Assembly: GCA_964567595.1 (NCBI GenBank)
Contig: CAZMNF010000003.1
Span: 1 to 64,000 of the forward strand
Direction of reading: 5' to 3'
DNA length: 64,000 bases
Origin: CAZMNF01 sp964567595
GTDB lineage: Bacteria; Bipolaricaulota; Bipolaricaulia; RBG-16-55-9
Both the position numbers and the translations under genes were made by a program. Positions 24,327 to 32,185 of the stretch are shown here, piece by piece. Numbering within the stretch: position 1 is the stretch's first letter; each line of letters begins with the position of its first letter. The notes beneath the pieces were generated by a model, which was not told the origin of the DNA, made no database searches, and was given only the letters and a program-made list of their open reading frames with translations.

Positions 24327-25340
24327 TTAGCCACGATGGCTGCCACTCGGGGGTCCCAACTGCTCGATCAGCGTCGTCAGCTCGGCTGTTCCAGGGGTCG
24401 TGTTGTCCGACGAGGCCTGCTCTTGAATGGCGTCGACGATTTGGGCTCGATCCGGCAGGGCGCGCCCTGCGCCTTGGCACCGGACGCTCAGACCTCCCAG
24501 GGCGTTGGCGAGCCACACGGCGGTTCGCCAGTCCAGGCCCACCAGCCGGCCGGCGATAACGCCGGCGCTGAACGCGTCGCCGGCCCCGGTGGCGTCGACC
24601 GGCTCGACGTCCAGGGCGGGCAACGTCCATTCGTCGTCCGTCACGGCTCGGCATCCCGCCGCGCCGAGCTTGACGATGACCGCTTGTGCCCCCTGTTCCC
24701 GCGCAATGCGTGCCGCGGCCTCCGGATCATCCTCGCCCGTCAAGATGGCCAGTTCGGCCTCATCGGCCAGGAGCACGTCGACGTCGGCCAGACGCCGCTG
24801 GAGCTGCCCTTGATGGCCCGCCAGATCCGCCCCGATGCCGACGTCGACGCTGATCGGGACGTCGGCCTTCTGGGCCCGAACGATGGCTTCGGCGAACGCC
24901 GTTCGGCCGGCATGGGTGAACAACAGGTAGCCCGAGACGTGGAGCCACTGGGCGGTCGCGATGAGGTGATCATCCAGGTCCTCAGCGCTCAGGCGTCCGT
25001 TCGCGCCCCGTTCGGTGAACATCGTCCGTTCGCCGTCTGGCGTGATGGGAATGACGCAGAAGCCGGTCATGGCATGGGCGTCCTGGCCGACGGCTGCCAT
25101 GTCGATGCCGGCGTCGACCATCTGGGTCGTGGCCCATGAGGCGAGCGGGTCGGCGCCGAGGCGTCCGATCATGGCCGTATCGAGGCCCAATCGGCTCAGG
25201 ACGATGGCCGCATTGCTCGCCGATCCGCCCACTTGCCACGTGGACCCCTGGGAGATGGCGCATTCCCCGGGGTCCGGGTAGCGCCCCACCGACATCAGGA
25301 AGTCGACGTTGACGTCGCCGATCGCGACCACGTGGGCCAT
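24327..25340 (-). CDS. PfkB family carbohydrate/nucleoside kinase
   Basis: 337-aa ribokinase-like kinase. It has the N-terminal motif WQVGGSASNAAIVLSRLG and the C-terminal PfkB signature VDATGAGDAFSAGVIAG with the catalytic Asp and anion hole. The substrate is not decided by sequence; ribose, deoxyribose or a nucleoside would fit the surroundings. A TAAAAT box ends 9 nt before the ATG. It leads the pair PfkB - BtpA 1 and diverges from BtpA 2. Confidence 0.92.
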   Translation of the reverse strand: MAHVVAIGDVNVDFLMSVGRYPDPGECAISQGSTWQVGGSASNAAIVLSRLGLDTAMIGRLGADPLASWATTQMVDAGIDMAAVGQDAHAMTGFCVIPITPDGERTMFTERGANGRLSAEDLDDHLIATAQWLHVSGYLLFTHAGRTAFAEAIVRAQKADVPISVDVGIGADLAGHQGQLQRRLADVDVLLADEAELAILTGEDDPEAAARIAREQGAQAVIVKLGAAGCRAVTDDEWTLPALDVEPVDATGAGDAFSAGVIAGRLVGLDWRTAVWLANALGGLSVRCQGAGRALPDRAQIVDAIQEQASSDNTTPGTAELTTLIEQLGPPSGSHRG

Positions 25341-25416
25341 GGCGACCCCATTTTAGCCGAACGTAGGCCCCGGGGAAAGTTGGGGATCGGTCGGGCCATC
25401 GGATACCGTGACCGCG
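25341..25416. promoter_or_regulatory. Divergent leaderless promoters between PfkB and BtpA paralogue 2
   Basis: Minus strand: TAAAAT (25355-25350), 9 nt before the PfkB ATG. Plus strand: TACCGT (25404-25409), 7 nt before the BtpA 2 ATG, with TTGGGG 18 nt upstream. Neither gene has a convincing Shine-Dalgarno sequence. Confidence 0.55.
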
Positions 25417-26226
25417 ATGCCCAGCCACGACATGTTCGGAACGCGCTACCCAGTGATAGGCGTCGTCCATCTGCCCGCGTTGCCCGGGTCACCCGCCAAC
25501 GAGTTGGATCTGCAATCCATTCGAGAACGGGGGCTGCGAGACGCCGCGGCGTTGGCCTCCGGGGGCGTCGACGGCCTTATTTTGGAGAACTTTGGCGATG
25601 CCCCGTTCCATCCCCGTCGCGTGCCGCCCCACACGGTGGCGCAGATGAGCGTCCTCGGGCGGGCGATCCGCGAGCGGCATCCGGCCGTGCCGCTGGGCGT
25701 CAACGTCCTGCGCAACGATGGCCTGAGCGCCTTGGCCGTCGCGAGCGCGATCGAGGCCGAATTCATTCGGGTCAACGTCTACTGTGGGGCGCGGGTGACC
25801 GATCAGGGGCTCGTCGAGGGCGAGGCGCACGAGATCCAGCGCCATCGGGCATCGCTCGATCCCTCCATCCGAGTTTTCGCCGATGTGGCCGTCAAACACT
25901 CGGCACCGCTCGGGGCCTATGATCTGGAAACCGACGTCCACGACGTTGTCGCCCGCGGTCGGGCCGACGCGGTCATCGTCTCGGGGGCGGGCACGGGCAC
26001 CGAGACCGACGTTCGGGACCTGGACCGCGTCCAGTCCGCCGCGGATGGCTCAGTCCCCGTCTGGATCGGCAGCGGCGTCTCCCCGAACAACGTCGTCTCG
26101 CTGCTCGGGAGCGCGGACGGGCTGATCGTCGGCAGCGCGTTCAAATACGAGGGTCGGGCGACCAACGCGGTCGATCCGGACCGCGTGGCCGAGTTGATGG
26201 CGACGGTGCGCGACGCGCGAAACTGA
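25417..26226 (+). CDS. BtpA/SgcQ family protein, paralogue 2
   Basis: 269-aa second member of the BtpA/SgcQ family: YPVIGVVHLPALPGSPANEL near the start, VDGLILENFGDAPF, VPLGVNVLRNDGLSALAVA, FIRVNVYCGARVTDQGLVEG, FADVAVKHSAPLG, and PVWIGSGVSPNNVVSLLGSADGLIVGSAFKYEG at the C-terminal phosphate site. These match the consensus more closely than paralogue 1 does. It is followed after 16 nt by adenosine deaminase on the same strand. In-frame GTG 25408 is an alternative start but lies within the -10 box. Confidence 0.93.
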   Translation: MPSHDMFGTRYPVIGVVHLPALPGSPANELDLQSIRERGLRDAAALASGGVDGLILENFGDAPFHPRRVPPHTVAQMSVLGRAIRERHPAVPLGVNVLRNDGLSALAVASAIEAEFIRVNVYCGARVTDQGLVEGEAHEIQRHRASLDPSIRVFADVAVKHSAPLGAYDLETDVHDVVARGRADAVIVSGAGTGTETDVRDLDRVQSAADGSVPVWIGSGVSPNNVVSLLGSADGLIVGSAFKYEGRATNAVDPDRVAELMATVRDARN

Positions 26227-26242
26227 GAGGGGGGGATCGGCC

Positions 26243-27274
26243 ATGGCTCGCGACCACGCTCCCGTAACCCGATCCCGGCTGGGGGCGTTGCCGAAAGTTG
26301 AACTCCACTGTCATCTTGACGGCTCGCTGCGGCCCGAGACGATCTGGGAGCTGGCCCAAGCCGAGAACGTCCGCTTGCCCGTTGACGGGCCGGAGGAAGT
26401 CCGACGCTTCTTCACCGCCGAGAAGCACAGCCTGGACGCCTACCTGGAACGGTTCCATTACTCGCTCCAAGTGCTGCAGCACCGCGAGCATATCGCCCGT
26501 GCGGTTCGAGAGCTCATGGCCGATTTTGCGCGCGAGAACGGCCTCTACATCGAGATCCGCTTTGCGCCGCTGCTCCATCTCGATCAGGGATTGACGCCCG
26601 AGCAGGTCGTTGACGCCGCGCTCGAAGGCCTGCGACAGGGGCGGAACGACTCGGGCGTCGAGGGCGGCTTGATCCTCTGTGGGATGCGCCAAGAGTCGTC
26701 GCAGCGGACGCTGGAGGTCGCACGGCTGGCAGCGGCCTACAAGGATAAGGGCGTGCTCGCGTTCGACCTAGCGGGGCCCGAACGTGACTTTCCGCCGACG
26801 CTCCACGCGGACGCGATCACCCACGCCAAGGACGCCGGGTTGGGCGTGACGCTGCACGCGGGCGAGGAGCCGTGCCCTGAGCACATCCAGCAGGCCCTCC
26901 AATTGGGTGCCGACCGCCTCGGCCACGGGCTCTATCTCAACGACGCGCCGGCCCACGTCCGCGAGAACGTTGTCCGGGAGGGCGTGCCGCTGGAGATGTG
27001 CCCCACGTGCAACGTCCAGACGGCCCAGTTTGCAAGCTATGCGGAGCATCCCTTGGCCGAGCACCTCGGCGACGGGGTGGTCGTGACGGTCAGCACGGAC
27101 AACCGCCTCATGTCGGACACGACGGTGACGGACGAGCTACTCCACGTGAGCTCGGCGTTCGGCTTCACCGAGTCCGACGTAGCGACGCTGTTGGCCAACG
27201 CGGCGCGCTCGGCGTTTGAGGGCAGCGTTCAGAGCCGATGGCGCCAGGCATGGGCGGCGACGCCGTCCCGTTGA
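26243..27274 (+). CDS. add: Adenosine deaminase
   Basis: 343-aa zinc hydrolase converting adenosine to inosine. Metal and catalytic motifs: PKVELHCHLDGSLRPETI (His-x-His), GVTLHAGEE (His and Glu nearby), RLGHGLYL (His) and VTVSTDNRLMSDT (two adjacent polar residues ending the barrel, Asp ligand). GAGGGGGGG precedes the ATG. Cotranscribed with BtpA 2, and functionally joined to the nucleoside importer. The annotation as adenosine rather than adenine or AMP deaminase rests on overall motif fit. Confidence 0.92.
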   Translation: MARDHAPVTRSRLGALPKVELHCHLDGSLRPETIWELAQAENVRLPVDGPEEVRRFFTAEKHSLDAYLERFHYSLQVLQHREHIARAVRELMADFARENGLYIEIRFAPLLHLDQGLTPEQVVDAALEGLRQGRNDSGVEGGLILCGMRQESSQRTLEVARLAAAYKDKGVLAFDLAGPERDFPPTLHADAITHAKDAGLGVTLHAGEEPCPEHIQQALQLGADRLGHGLYLNDAPAHVRENVVREGVPLEMCPTCNVQTAQFASYAEHPLAEHLGDGVVVTVSTDNRLMSDTTVTDELLHVSSAFGFTESDVATLLANAARSAFEGSVQSRWRQAWAATPSR

Positions 27275-27300
27275 CGTGGCGCTTGAATGTCGGTTACGCT
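27271..27300 (+). promoter_or_regulatory. Promoter of the 5'-nucleotidase-like gene
   Basis: TTGACG (27271-27276), overlapping the add stop codon, 18-nt spacer, TACGCT (27295-27300), then a leader of about 70 nt ending in AAGGAGG. Confidence 0.65.
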
Positions 27301-27375
27301 TACAAAGACGACGAAGGGATGAGAGGGGCATCCGCTCGTCTTTCCCAACGCAAACTCACCCAAGGAGGGAGCCAC

Positions 27376-29592
27376 ATGCTGTCACGACCCCACGTTCGCC
27401 AGAACGTGCGATGGGGCGCGATCGCGCTGATCGCGCTCGTGACATTGGGACTTTCGGCCGCGCCGAACATGAGCGAGGCCCAGTCCAACGGCGATATCAC
27501 CATTCTCCACCTGAACGACCTGGAGTCGGCGCTCCAACCGGAGGGCGACGGCCTCGGCGGCGTGGCCAAGATTGCCACCTACGTGGAGCGCGTCCGTCAG
27601 GAGAGCGAGCGAACGTTGATGCTCTCCGGCGGCGACAACATCCTCGCGGGGGACTTCTTCAACTTCTTCCTCGGCGAGGCGACGTTCAAGGGCATGAGCG
27701 AAGCCGGCGTCGACGCGTCCGGCCTCGGCAACCACGAGTTCGACCGCGGCGAACAGACGCTGGCGGAAGCCGTACGCAACTACGCTGGGTTTCCCTTTCT
27801 GGCGTCCAACCTGGAGTTGGGCGAGGAGAGCCCGCTCACACCCCTCGTGAACGGCTTTGAGACCACCACGATCGAGGCGCTGCGCGGCGGTGAGCATGAC
27901 AACCAGCTCTACGAGGGCTTGCTGGTCGATCACAACGGCCTGAACGTCTGCATGTTCGGGCTACTCGATCGCGAGATTCAGACGGCCCAGCTCACCCAGC
28001 TCGGCCCGAACACCGACATCACCGATCCCATCGAGGCCTCCCGCGATGCCAAGGCCCTCTGTGAGGACAACGGGGCCGACTTGATCGTGGGGATGCTCCA
28101 CCTGGCCGCGGCCGTGCGCGTCGACACCGAGATCAAGCAGGCCGTGCCGGGCATTGACCTCTTCGTCAACGGCGGCACCGGCGCCATCCTCGATCCGGAA
28201 GCAAGCCCCGAGGACAACGTCGTGCGGACGGAAGAGGGGCCGTCGCTGTCCGTGCAGGGCCCCGGCGACGGCAACCGCATCGGCCGGCTCGACATGACGG
28301 TCCAGGACGGCCAGATCGCCGATTTCAGCTATCGGAACATCCCGGTCGTCGACGACCTCGGCGCGCTCGAAGACGAGACCCGCCAGCAGATCGAGAACAA
28401 CTTCCCCGACTTCCCGTTCAGCGACGCGTTCGCGCCGGACATGGACGTCCAGGCGCTCGTGGATGAGTTCGCCGCCGAGGTGGAAGAGCGCCTGAGCGAA
28501 CCCGTTGGCGCTGCGGCGGTTCGGCTCGACGGCTCGACCCAGACGAATCGCCAGCGCGAGACGAACGCCGGCAACTACCTCAGCGACTGCTTCGTGCGCC
28601 GCTTCGAGCGGGCCGAGTTCGCGCTGCAGAACGGCGGCGGCATCCGCAGCGTCCAGCCGGCCGGCGACATGACCTTCCGCGACGTCCAGGCGATCACGCC
28701 GTTCGGCAACACGATCGTGCTGATTGACATCACGGGTGAACAGGTCATGATGGCGCTGGAGAACAGCGTCAGTCGCTATGCGGCGACGTCCGGCCGCTAT
28801 CTGCAGGTCTCGGAGCAGTTGCAGTACGCCTACGACCTCAGTCAACCGCCCGGCGAGCGCGTCATCGAGGACTCGGTCACGATCAGCGGCGAGCCGCTGC
28901 AGATGGGCGAGACCTACAAGGTCGCCACGGTCAACTTCCTCGTGGCCGGCGGCGACGGGTACGACGAGTTCACCAACGCCCAGAGCACGCTGGACACGAC
29001 GTTCCCGCAGGCGTCGGCATCGTCCGAGTGCATCAAGCAGGACGAGACGATCGATCCGACGCTCGATGGCCGCGTGCTCGGCAAGATCGGCTGGCTGCGC
29101 ATGGAGGCTACCGAGGCGAACCTGGGCAGCGAGACCACGATTCGCGGCCTCGTCACCGTCGGTCCCGGACAGGCCGGCCTGGATGAGGGGACGTTCTACC
29201 TGCAGGACTCGGCCTACGGCATGCGCGTGCGCGTCGACGGCGAGGTGCCCGAGAACCTCGGCACGGGCAGCCTCGTTGAGGTCACCGGCACGTTCACCGA
29301 GGCCGGCAACCAGTACGAGTTGCAGGGGGGCTCGGCCGAGGTCGTCACGTCACTCGCCGGCGAACGCGACGCCGAGTTCAACGTCCAACCGCAGAATCCC
29401 GCGTCGGTGCGCCTGCCCAACATCCAAGCGAACCTCGAGTTCTACGAGGGCAACTTCGTCCGTGTGCAGGGCATCGCCGATCCGGGCGGTCAGCTCGTCG
29501 ACCTGAGCGATGCCGAATCGGGCGACGCAACGCTGGTCGGCGTTGTCGAGCAGACCGACGACGCCTATCAGCTCCGCGTCCTGCGCGAGTAG
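27376..29592 (+). CDS. Secreted UshA-like 5'-nucleotidase/metallophosphatase with C-terminal OB-like domain
   Basis: 738 aa. Signal peptide (AIALIALVTLGLSAAPNMSEA), metallophosphatase domain (residues about 35-300), 5'_nucleotid_C domain (about 370-560, with ETNAGNYLSDCFVR, LQNGGGIRS and ITPFGNTIVLIDITGEQ), and a final beta-rich region of about 150 residues (IRGLVTVGPGQAG...) resembling an OB-fold. It would release nucleosides outside the cytoplasm. Some metal ligands are unusual: the first motif reads HLNDLES where family members have D-x-H, and the last reads NGGTGA in place of GGHTH; GGDN and GNHEFD are kept. CAAGGAGGGAG precedes ATG 27376. Confidence 0.88.
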   Translation: MLSRPHVRQNVRWGAIALIALVTLGLSAAPNMSEAQSNGDITILHLNDLESALQPEGDGLGGVAKIATYVERVRQESERTLMLSGGDNILAGDFFNFFLGEATFKGMSEAGVDASGLGNHEFDRGEQTLAEAVRNYAGFPFLASNLELGEESPLTPLVNGFETTTIEALRGGEHDNQLYEGLLVDHNGLNVCMFGLLDREIQTAQLTQLGPNTDITDPIEASRDAKALCEDNGADLIVGMLHLAAAVRVDTEIKQAVPGIDLFVNGGTGAILDPEASPEDNVVRTEEGPSLSVQGPGDGNRIGRLDMTVQDGQIADFSYRNIPVVDDLGALEDETRQQIENNFPDFPFSDAFAPDMDVQALVDEFAAEVEERLSEPVGAAAVRLDGSTQTNRQRETNAGNYLSDCFVRRFERAEFALQNGGGIRSVQPAGDMTFRDVQAITPFGNTIVLIDITGEQVMMALENSVSRYAATSGRYLQVSEQLQYAYDLSQPPGERVIEDSVTISGEPLQMGETYKVATVNFLVAGGDGYDEFTNAQSTLDTTFPQASASSECIKQDETIDPTLDGRVLGKIGWLRMEATEANLGSETTIRGLVTVGPGQAGLDEGTFYLQDSAYGMRVRVDGEVPENLGTGSLVEVTGTFTEAGNQYELQGGSAEVVTSLAGERDAEFNVQPQNPASVRLPNIQANLEFYEGNFVRVQGIADPGGQLVDLSDAESGDATLVGVVEQTDDAYQLRVLRE

Positions 29593-29618
29593 ACCGACCA
29601 TCGTTTCCACGAATCCAC

Positions 29619-29651
29619 GAAGGGGATGGGTCAACTGGGCCCATCCCCTTC
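29619..29651 (+). terminator. Strong hairpin after the 5'-nucleotidase-like gene
   Basis: GAAGGGGATGGG (29619-29630) pairs perfectly with CCCATCCCCTTC (29640-29651), 12 bp, followed by ATTCCT. The T-run is poor, so it may be only partly terminating or may protect the message end. Confidence 0.65.
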
Positions 29652-29709
29652 ATTCCTCACGCATCCAATGGCTCTTCGGAACGACTGACAAAGGAGGCTG
29701 ACCCACGCC

Positions 29710-31200
29710 GTGCGCACGCAATTGATATTCGGAATCATCGGCCTGATTGCGGTCGGTGTCTTGATCTGGTTCGGCGTCTCGCTCACTCAGCAATTGGACG
29801 ATCTGTCGAGCCGACTCTCGGCGGTCGAATCCGGCATGGGAACGCTCACGGAGACCACGGATCGTATGAATTCGTCGATGCGCGAGCTGCGGACCGCAGA
29901 GACGGAGCTTCGCGACGAGGTTCGCACGCTGGGCGAGGTCCTGGCGACGAATCGGTCGCGCCTGGCGTCGCTGGAGAGCCGACTCCAGACAGTGTCCCAG
30001 CAGATGCGGCAAGTGGGGGATAGCGAACGGCAACTGTCGTCGTCGGGCCTGCCGAGGCGAGGTCAGACCACGAAAGCCGTCACGGCGGACTTCAACGACG
30101 ATGGAGTCCTCGATCTCTACGTCGCCAACGGCTACAACACCGACGCCGACAACGTCTACGCCCTCGGGGTCGGCGACGGCTCGTTCAATGTGGTGGCGTT
30201 GGAGGAGTACGGCTTGCCCACGGGCGGCGCCTCCACGGGCGCCACGGCGGCCGACTTCGACAACGACGGGGACATGGATCTGTACGTCTCCAACAGCATC
30301 GCCCAGGCCAACTGGTACCTGCGCAACGACGGCAACGGGCGATTCGAGCAGGTTAGTCTGGAGGACGCTGGCTTGCCCCGCGGCAAGTTCACCAACGGCA
30401 GTGCCGTTGCCGCCGACTTCAATGCGGACGGGGCTTTGGATCTGTTCGTGCCGAATTCGCAGACGTCGGTCTACGCGCTCAACAACGGCGACGGGACCTT
30501 CTCGACGATGCCGCTTGAGGAGGCCGGCATTCCGAGCGACGCCACCGCCGTGGCCGCCACCGCAGCCGACGTCAATCGGGACGGGCGCCCCGACCTCTAT
30601 GTCGCCAACGGCATCCGCGCCCAGAGCGGCCAGCCGATCGAGGAGAACGACGACGTGTTGATCAATGCGGGGAACGGCACGTTTGAACGTCAGGATCCGG
30701 CGTCGGTCGGAGTGCCCGAGGGCGGCACGAGCTCGGACGTCATCGCGGAGGACTTCAATGGCGACGGCGCGGTGGATCTGTTTGTGGCGCGGGCCGATCC
30801 CTATCTGGAGAACGCCTTGGCGCTCAACAACGGCGACGGAACGTTCACGACCATCGAGGCATCCGACGCCGGGTTGGCGCTCGGCAGCGGCATCATGAGC
30901 TACGGGGCCAGCGCCGGCGACCTTGATCGGGACGGGGATCCCGACCTGGTGATTGCCAATGGCGGCGTCAGTGGCAGCCAGAGCAACACCGTGGCGTTCA
31001 ACAACGGCGACGGGACGTTCGACATTCGCGATGTCGAGGAGGTCGGGTTGCCGGGCCGCGGCAGCTCCATGGACGTCGTGCTGGCGGACTTCAACCGCGA
31101 CGCGCGGTTGGACCTGTTCGTTACCGACGTCAATAGCGTCAGCGATCCCGTCTATGCCATTGGGACGGCGGACGGCGCGTTCCGCGTGATCGAGCCCTGA
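29710..31200 (+). CDS. Membrane-anchored VCBS/FG-GAP repeat protein
   Basis: 496 aa with an N-terminal transmembrane anchor (LIFGIIGLIAVGVLIWFGVSL), a predicted coiled coil (residues about 25-105, many Leu/Arg/Glu), and then seven repeats of FG-GAP/VCBS type with Ca-binding cores such as DFNDDGVLDLYVANG, DFDNDGDMDLYVSNS, DFNADGALDLFVPNS, DVNRDGRPDLYVANG, DFNGDGAVDLFVA, DLDRDGDPDLVIANG and DFNRDARLDLFVTD, spaced by NNGDGTF turns. The repeats should form a seven-blade beta-propeller outside the membrane. The start is GTG 29710 with AAAGGAGG at 29691-29698. Function is probably binding or adhesion; unknown. Confidence 0.88.
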   Translation: MRTQLIFGIIGLIAVGVLIWFGVSLTQQLDDLSSRLSAVESGMGTLTETTDRMNSSMRELRTAETELRDEVRTLGEVLATNRSRLASLESRLQTVSQQMRQVGDSERQLSSSGLPRRGQTTKAVTADFNDDGVLDLYVANGYNTDADNVYALGVGDGSFNVVALEEYGLPTGGASTGATAADFDNDGDMDLYVSNSIAQANWYLRNDGNGRFEQVSLEDAGLPRGKFTNGSAVAADFNADGALDLFVPNSQTSVYALNNGDGTFSTMPLEEAGIPSDATAVAATAADVNRDGRPDLYVANGIRAQSGQPIEENDDVLINAGNGTFERQDPASVGVPEGGTSSDVIAEDFNGDGAVDLFVARADPYLENALALNNGDGTFTTIEASDAGLALGSGIMSYGASAGDLDRDGDPDLVIANGGVSGSQSNTVAFNNGDGTFDIRDVEEVGLPGRGSSMDVVLADFNRDARLDLFVTDVNSVSDPVYAIGTADGAFRVIEP

Positions 31201-31279
31201 GCCCAAGTCGGGCGCGCGTCGATCGTCGAGCCCGCGACGATACGCCCAGGGAAAGATCCCACCGAAGGAGGCGAACCCG

Positions 31280-31579
31280 ATGGCCGAGGACGAACGCTAC
31301 CGGCGAGCGAAGCGCAGGGTCGAGGCGCTGAAGGGCTTCTACATCCACGGCGCGGTCTATGTGCTCGTCAACGCCGTGCTGGTCGTCATCAACCTCACGA
31401 CGTCCACGGACTACCTCTGGTTCGTCTGGCCCCTGTTGGGCTGGGGTGCCGGCTTGGCCGGCCATGCCGTCGGCATCTTCGGCATTCCCGGCGTGTTCGG
31501 TCGTGACTGGGAAGAGCGCAAGATCCAGGAATACATGGAGCAGGAACAGGCGGACGATCCCGGGGATACGTCCCGATAG
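31280..31579 (+). CDS. Small 2TM-domain membrane protein
   Basis: 99 aa with two hydrophobic helices (FYIHGAVYVLVNAVLVVINL and YLWFVWPLLGWGAGLAGHAVGIFG), a basic N-terminus (RYRRAKRRVEALK) and an acidic tail. It matches the 2TM domain family, which often ends GRDWEERKI as here. Function unknown. AAGGAGG precedes the ATG. It stands between the VCBS protein and the convergent rsmD. Confidence 0.85.
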   Translation: MAEDERYRRAKRRVEALKGFYIHGAVYVLVNAVLVVINLTTSTDYLWFVWPLLGWGAGLAGHAVGIFGIPGVFGRDWEERKIQEYMEQEQADDPGDTSR

Positions 31580-31633
31580 CGCGCAGCGGCCGAGCGTGGG
31601 CAATACGCGCGCACGCCGCGAAGCCCGTCGCCG

Positions 31634-32185
31634 TCACGTCCGCCGATAGAGGACCAAGCGATTGTCGCCGTAGAGCCGCTCGTCAATCCGTTTGAGCCAG
31701 CCGTACTCCGCCTGGACGGTCTCCTTTTTGAAGATCTCCGTGACGACGACGGCATCCGGCGCCAGGATCTCCGCCTCTGCAACGCATGCCAGCGTCCGGT
31801 GTGCAAGCTCCGCGCCGTACGGCGGCCCAATGAAGACGAGGTCGAAGCGCCGGTCCGCGCCGCCCCATCGCGCCAGAGCCCGAAAGACGTCCTCGCCGAG
31901 GATCTCGGCCCGGTCGCCGACCTCCAGCTCGGCCACGTTGCGGCGCAGCAGCTCGAGCGCTTCGCGCCCGTGATCGACAAAGACGGCTTCGCTGGCCCCG
32001 CGACTGAGCGCCTCGAGGCCGACGCTGCCCGTCCCGGCGAAGAGATCGAGAAAGCGACTGCCCTCGACGACATCCATGAGAATGTTGAACAGGGCCGCCC
32101 GCACCTGGTCGCGCATGGGACGGACGTCGGCACTGCGCGGGACGTGCAGACGTCGGCTCCCGAGCGCGCCGCCCGTGATCCTCAT
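31634..32185 (-). CDS. rsmD: 16S rRNA (guanine966-N2)-methyltransferase, RsmD family
   Basis: 183 aa. RsmD landmarks: MRITGGALGSRRLHVP, the family's R-P-M-R-D-Q-V-R-A-A-L-F segment, motif I FLDLFAGTGSVGLEALSRGA, VFVDHG. The catalytic motif is usually DPPY or DPPF; here it reads FIGPPYGAEL, so the Asp is replaced by Gly. Function is therefore probable by family but its activity is in question. The start ATG overlaps the gltX stop as ATGA; ATG 32185 is chosen because homology begins there, although the frame is open further. Confidence 0.87.
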   Translation of the reverse strand: MRITGGALGSRRLHVPRSADVRPMRDQVRAALFNILMDVVEGSRFLDLFAGTGSVGLEALSRGASEAVFVDHGREALELLRRNVAELEVGDRAEILGEDVFRALARWGGADRRFDLVFIGPPYGAELAHRTLACVAEAEILAPDAVVVTEIFKKETVQAEYGWLKRIDERLYGDNRLVLYRRT

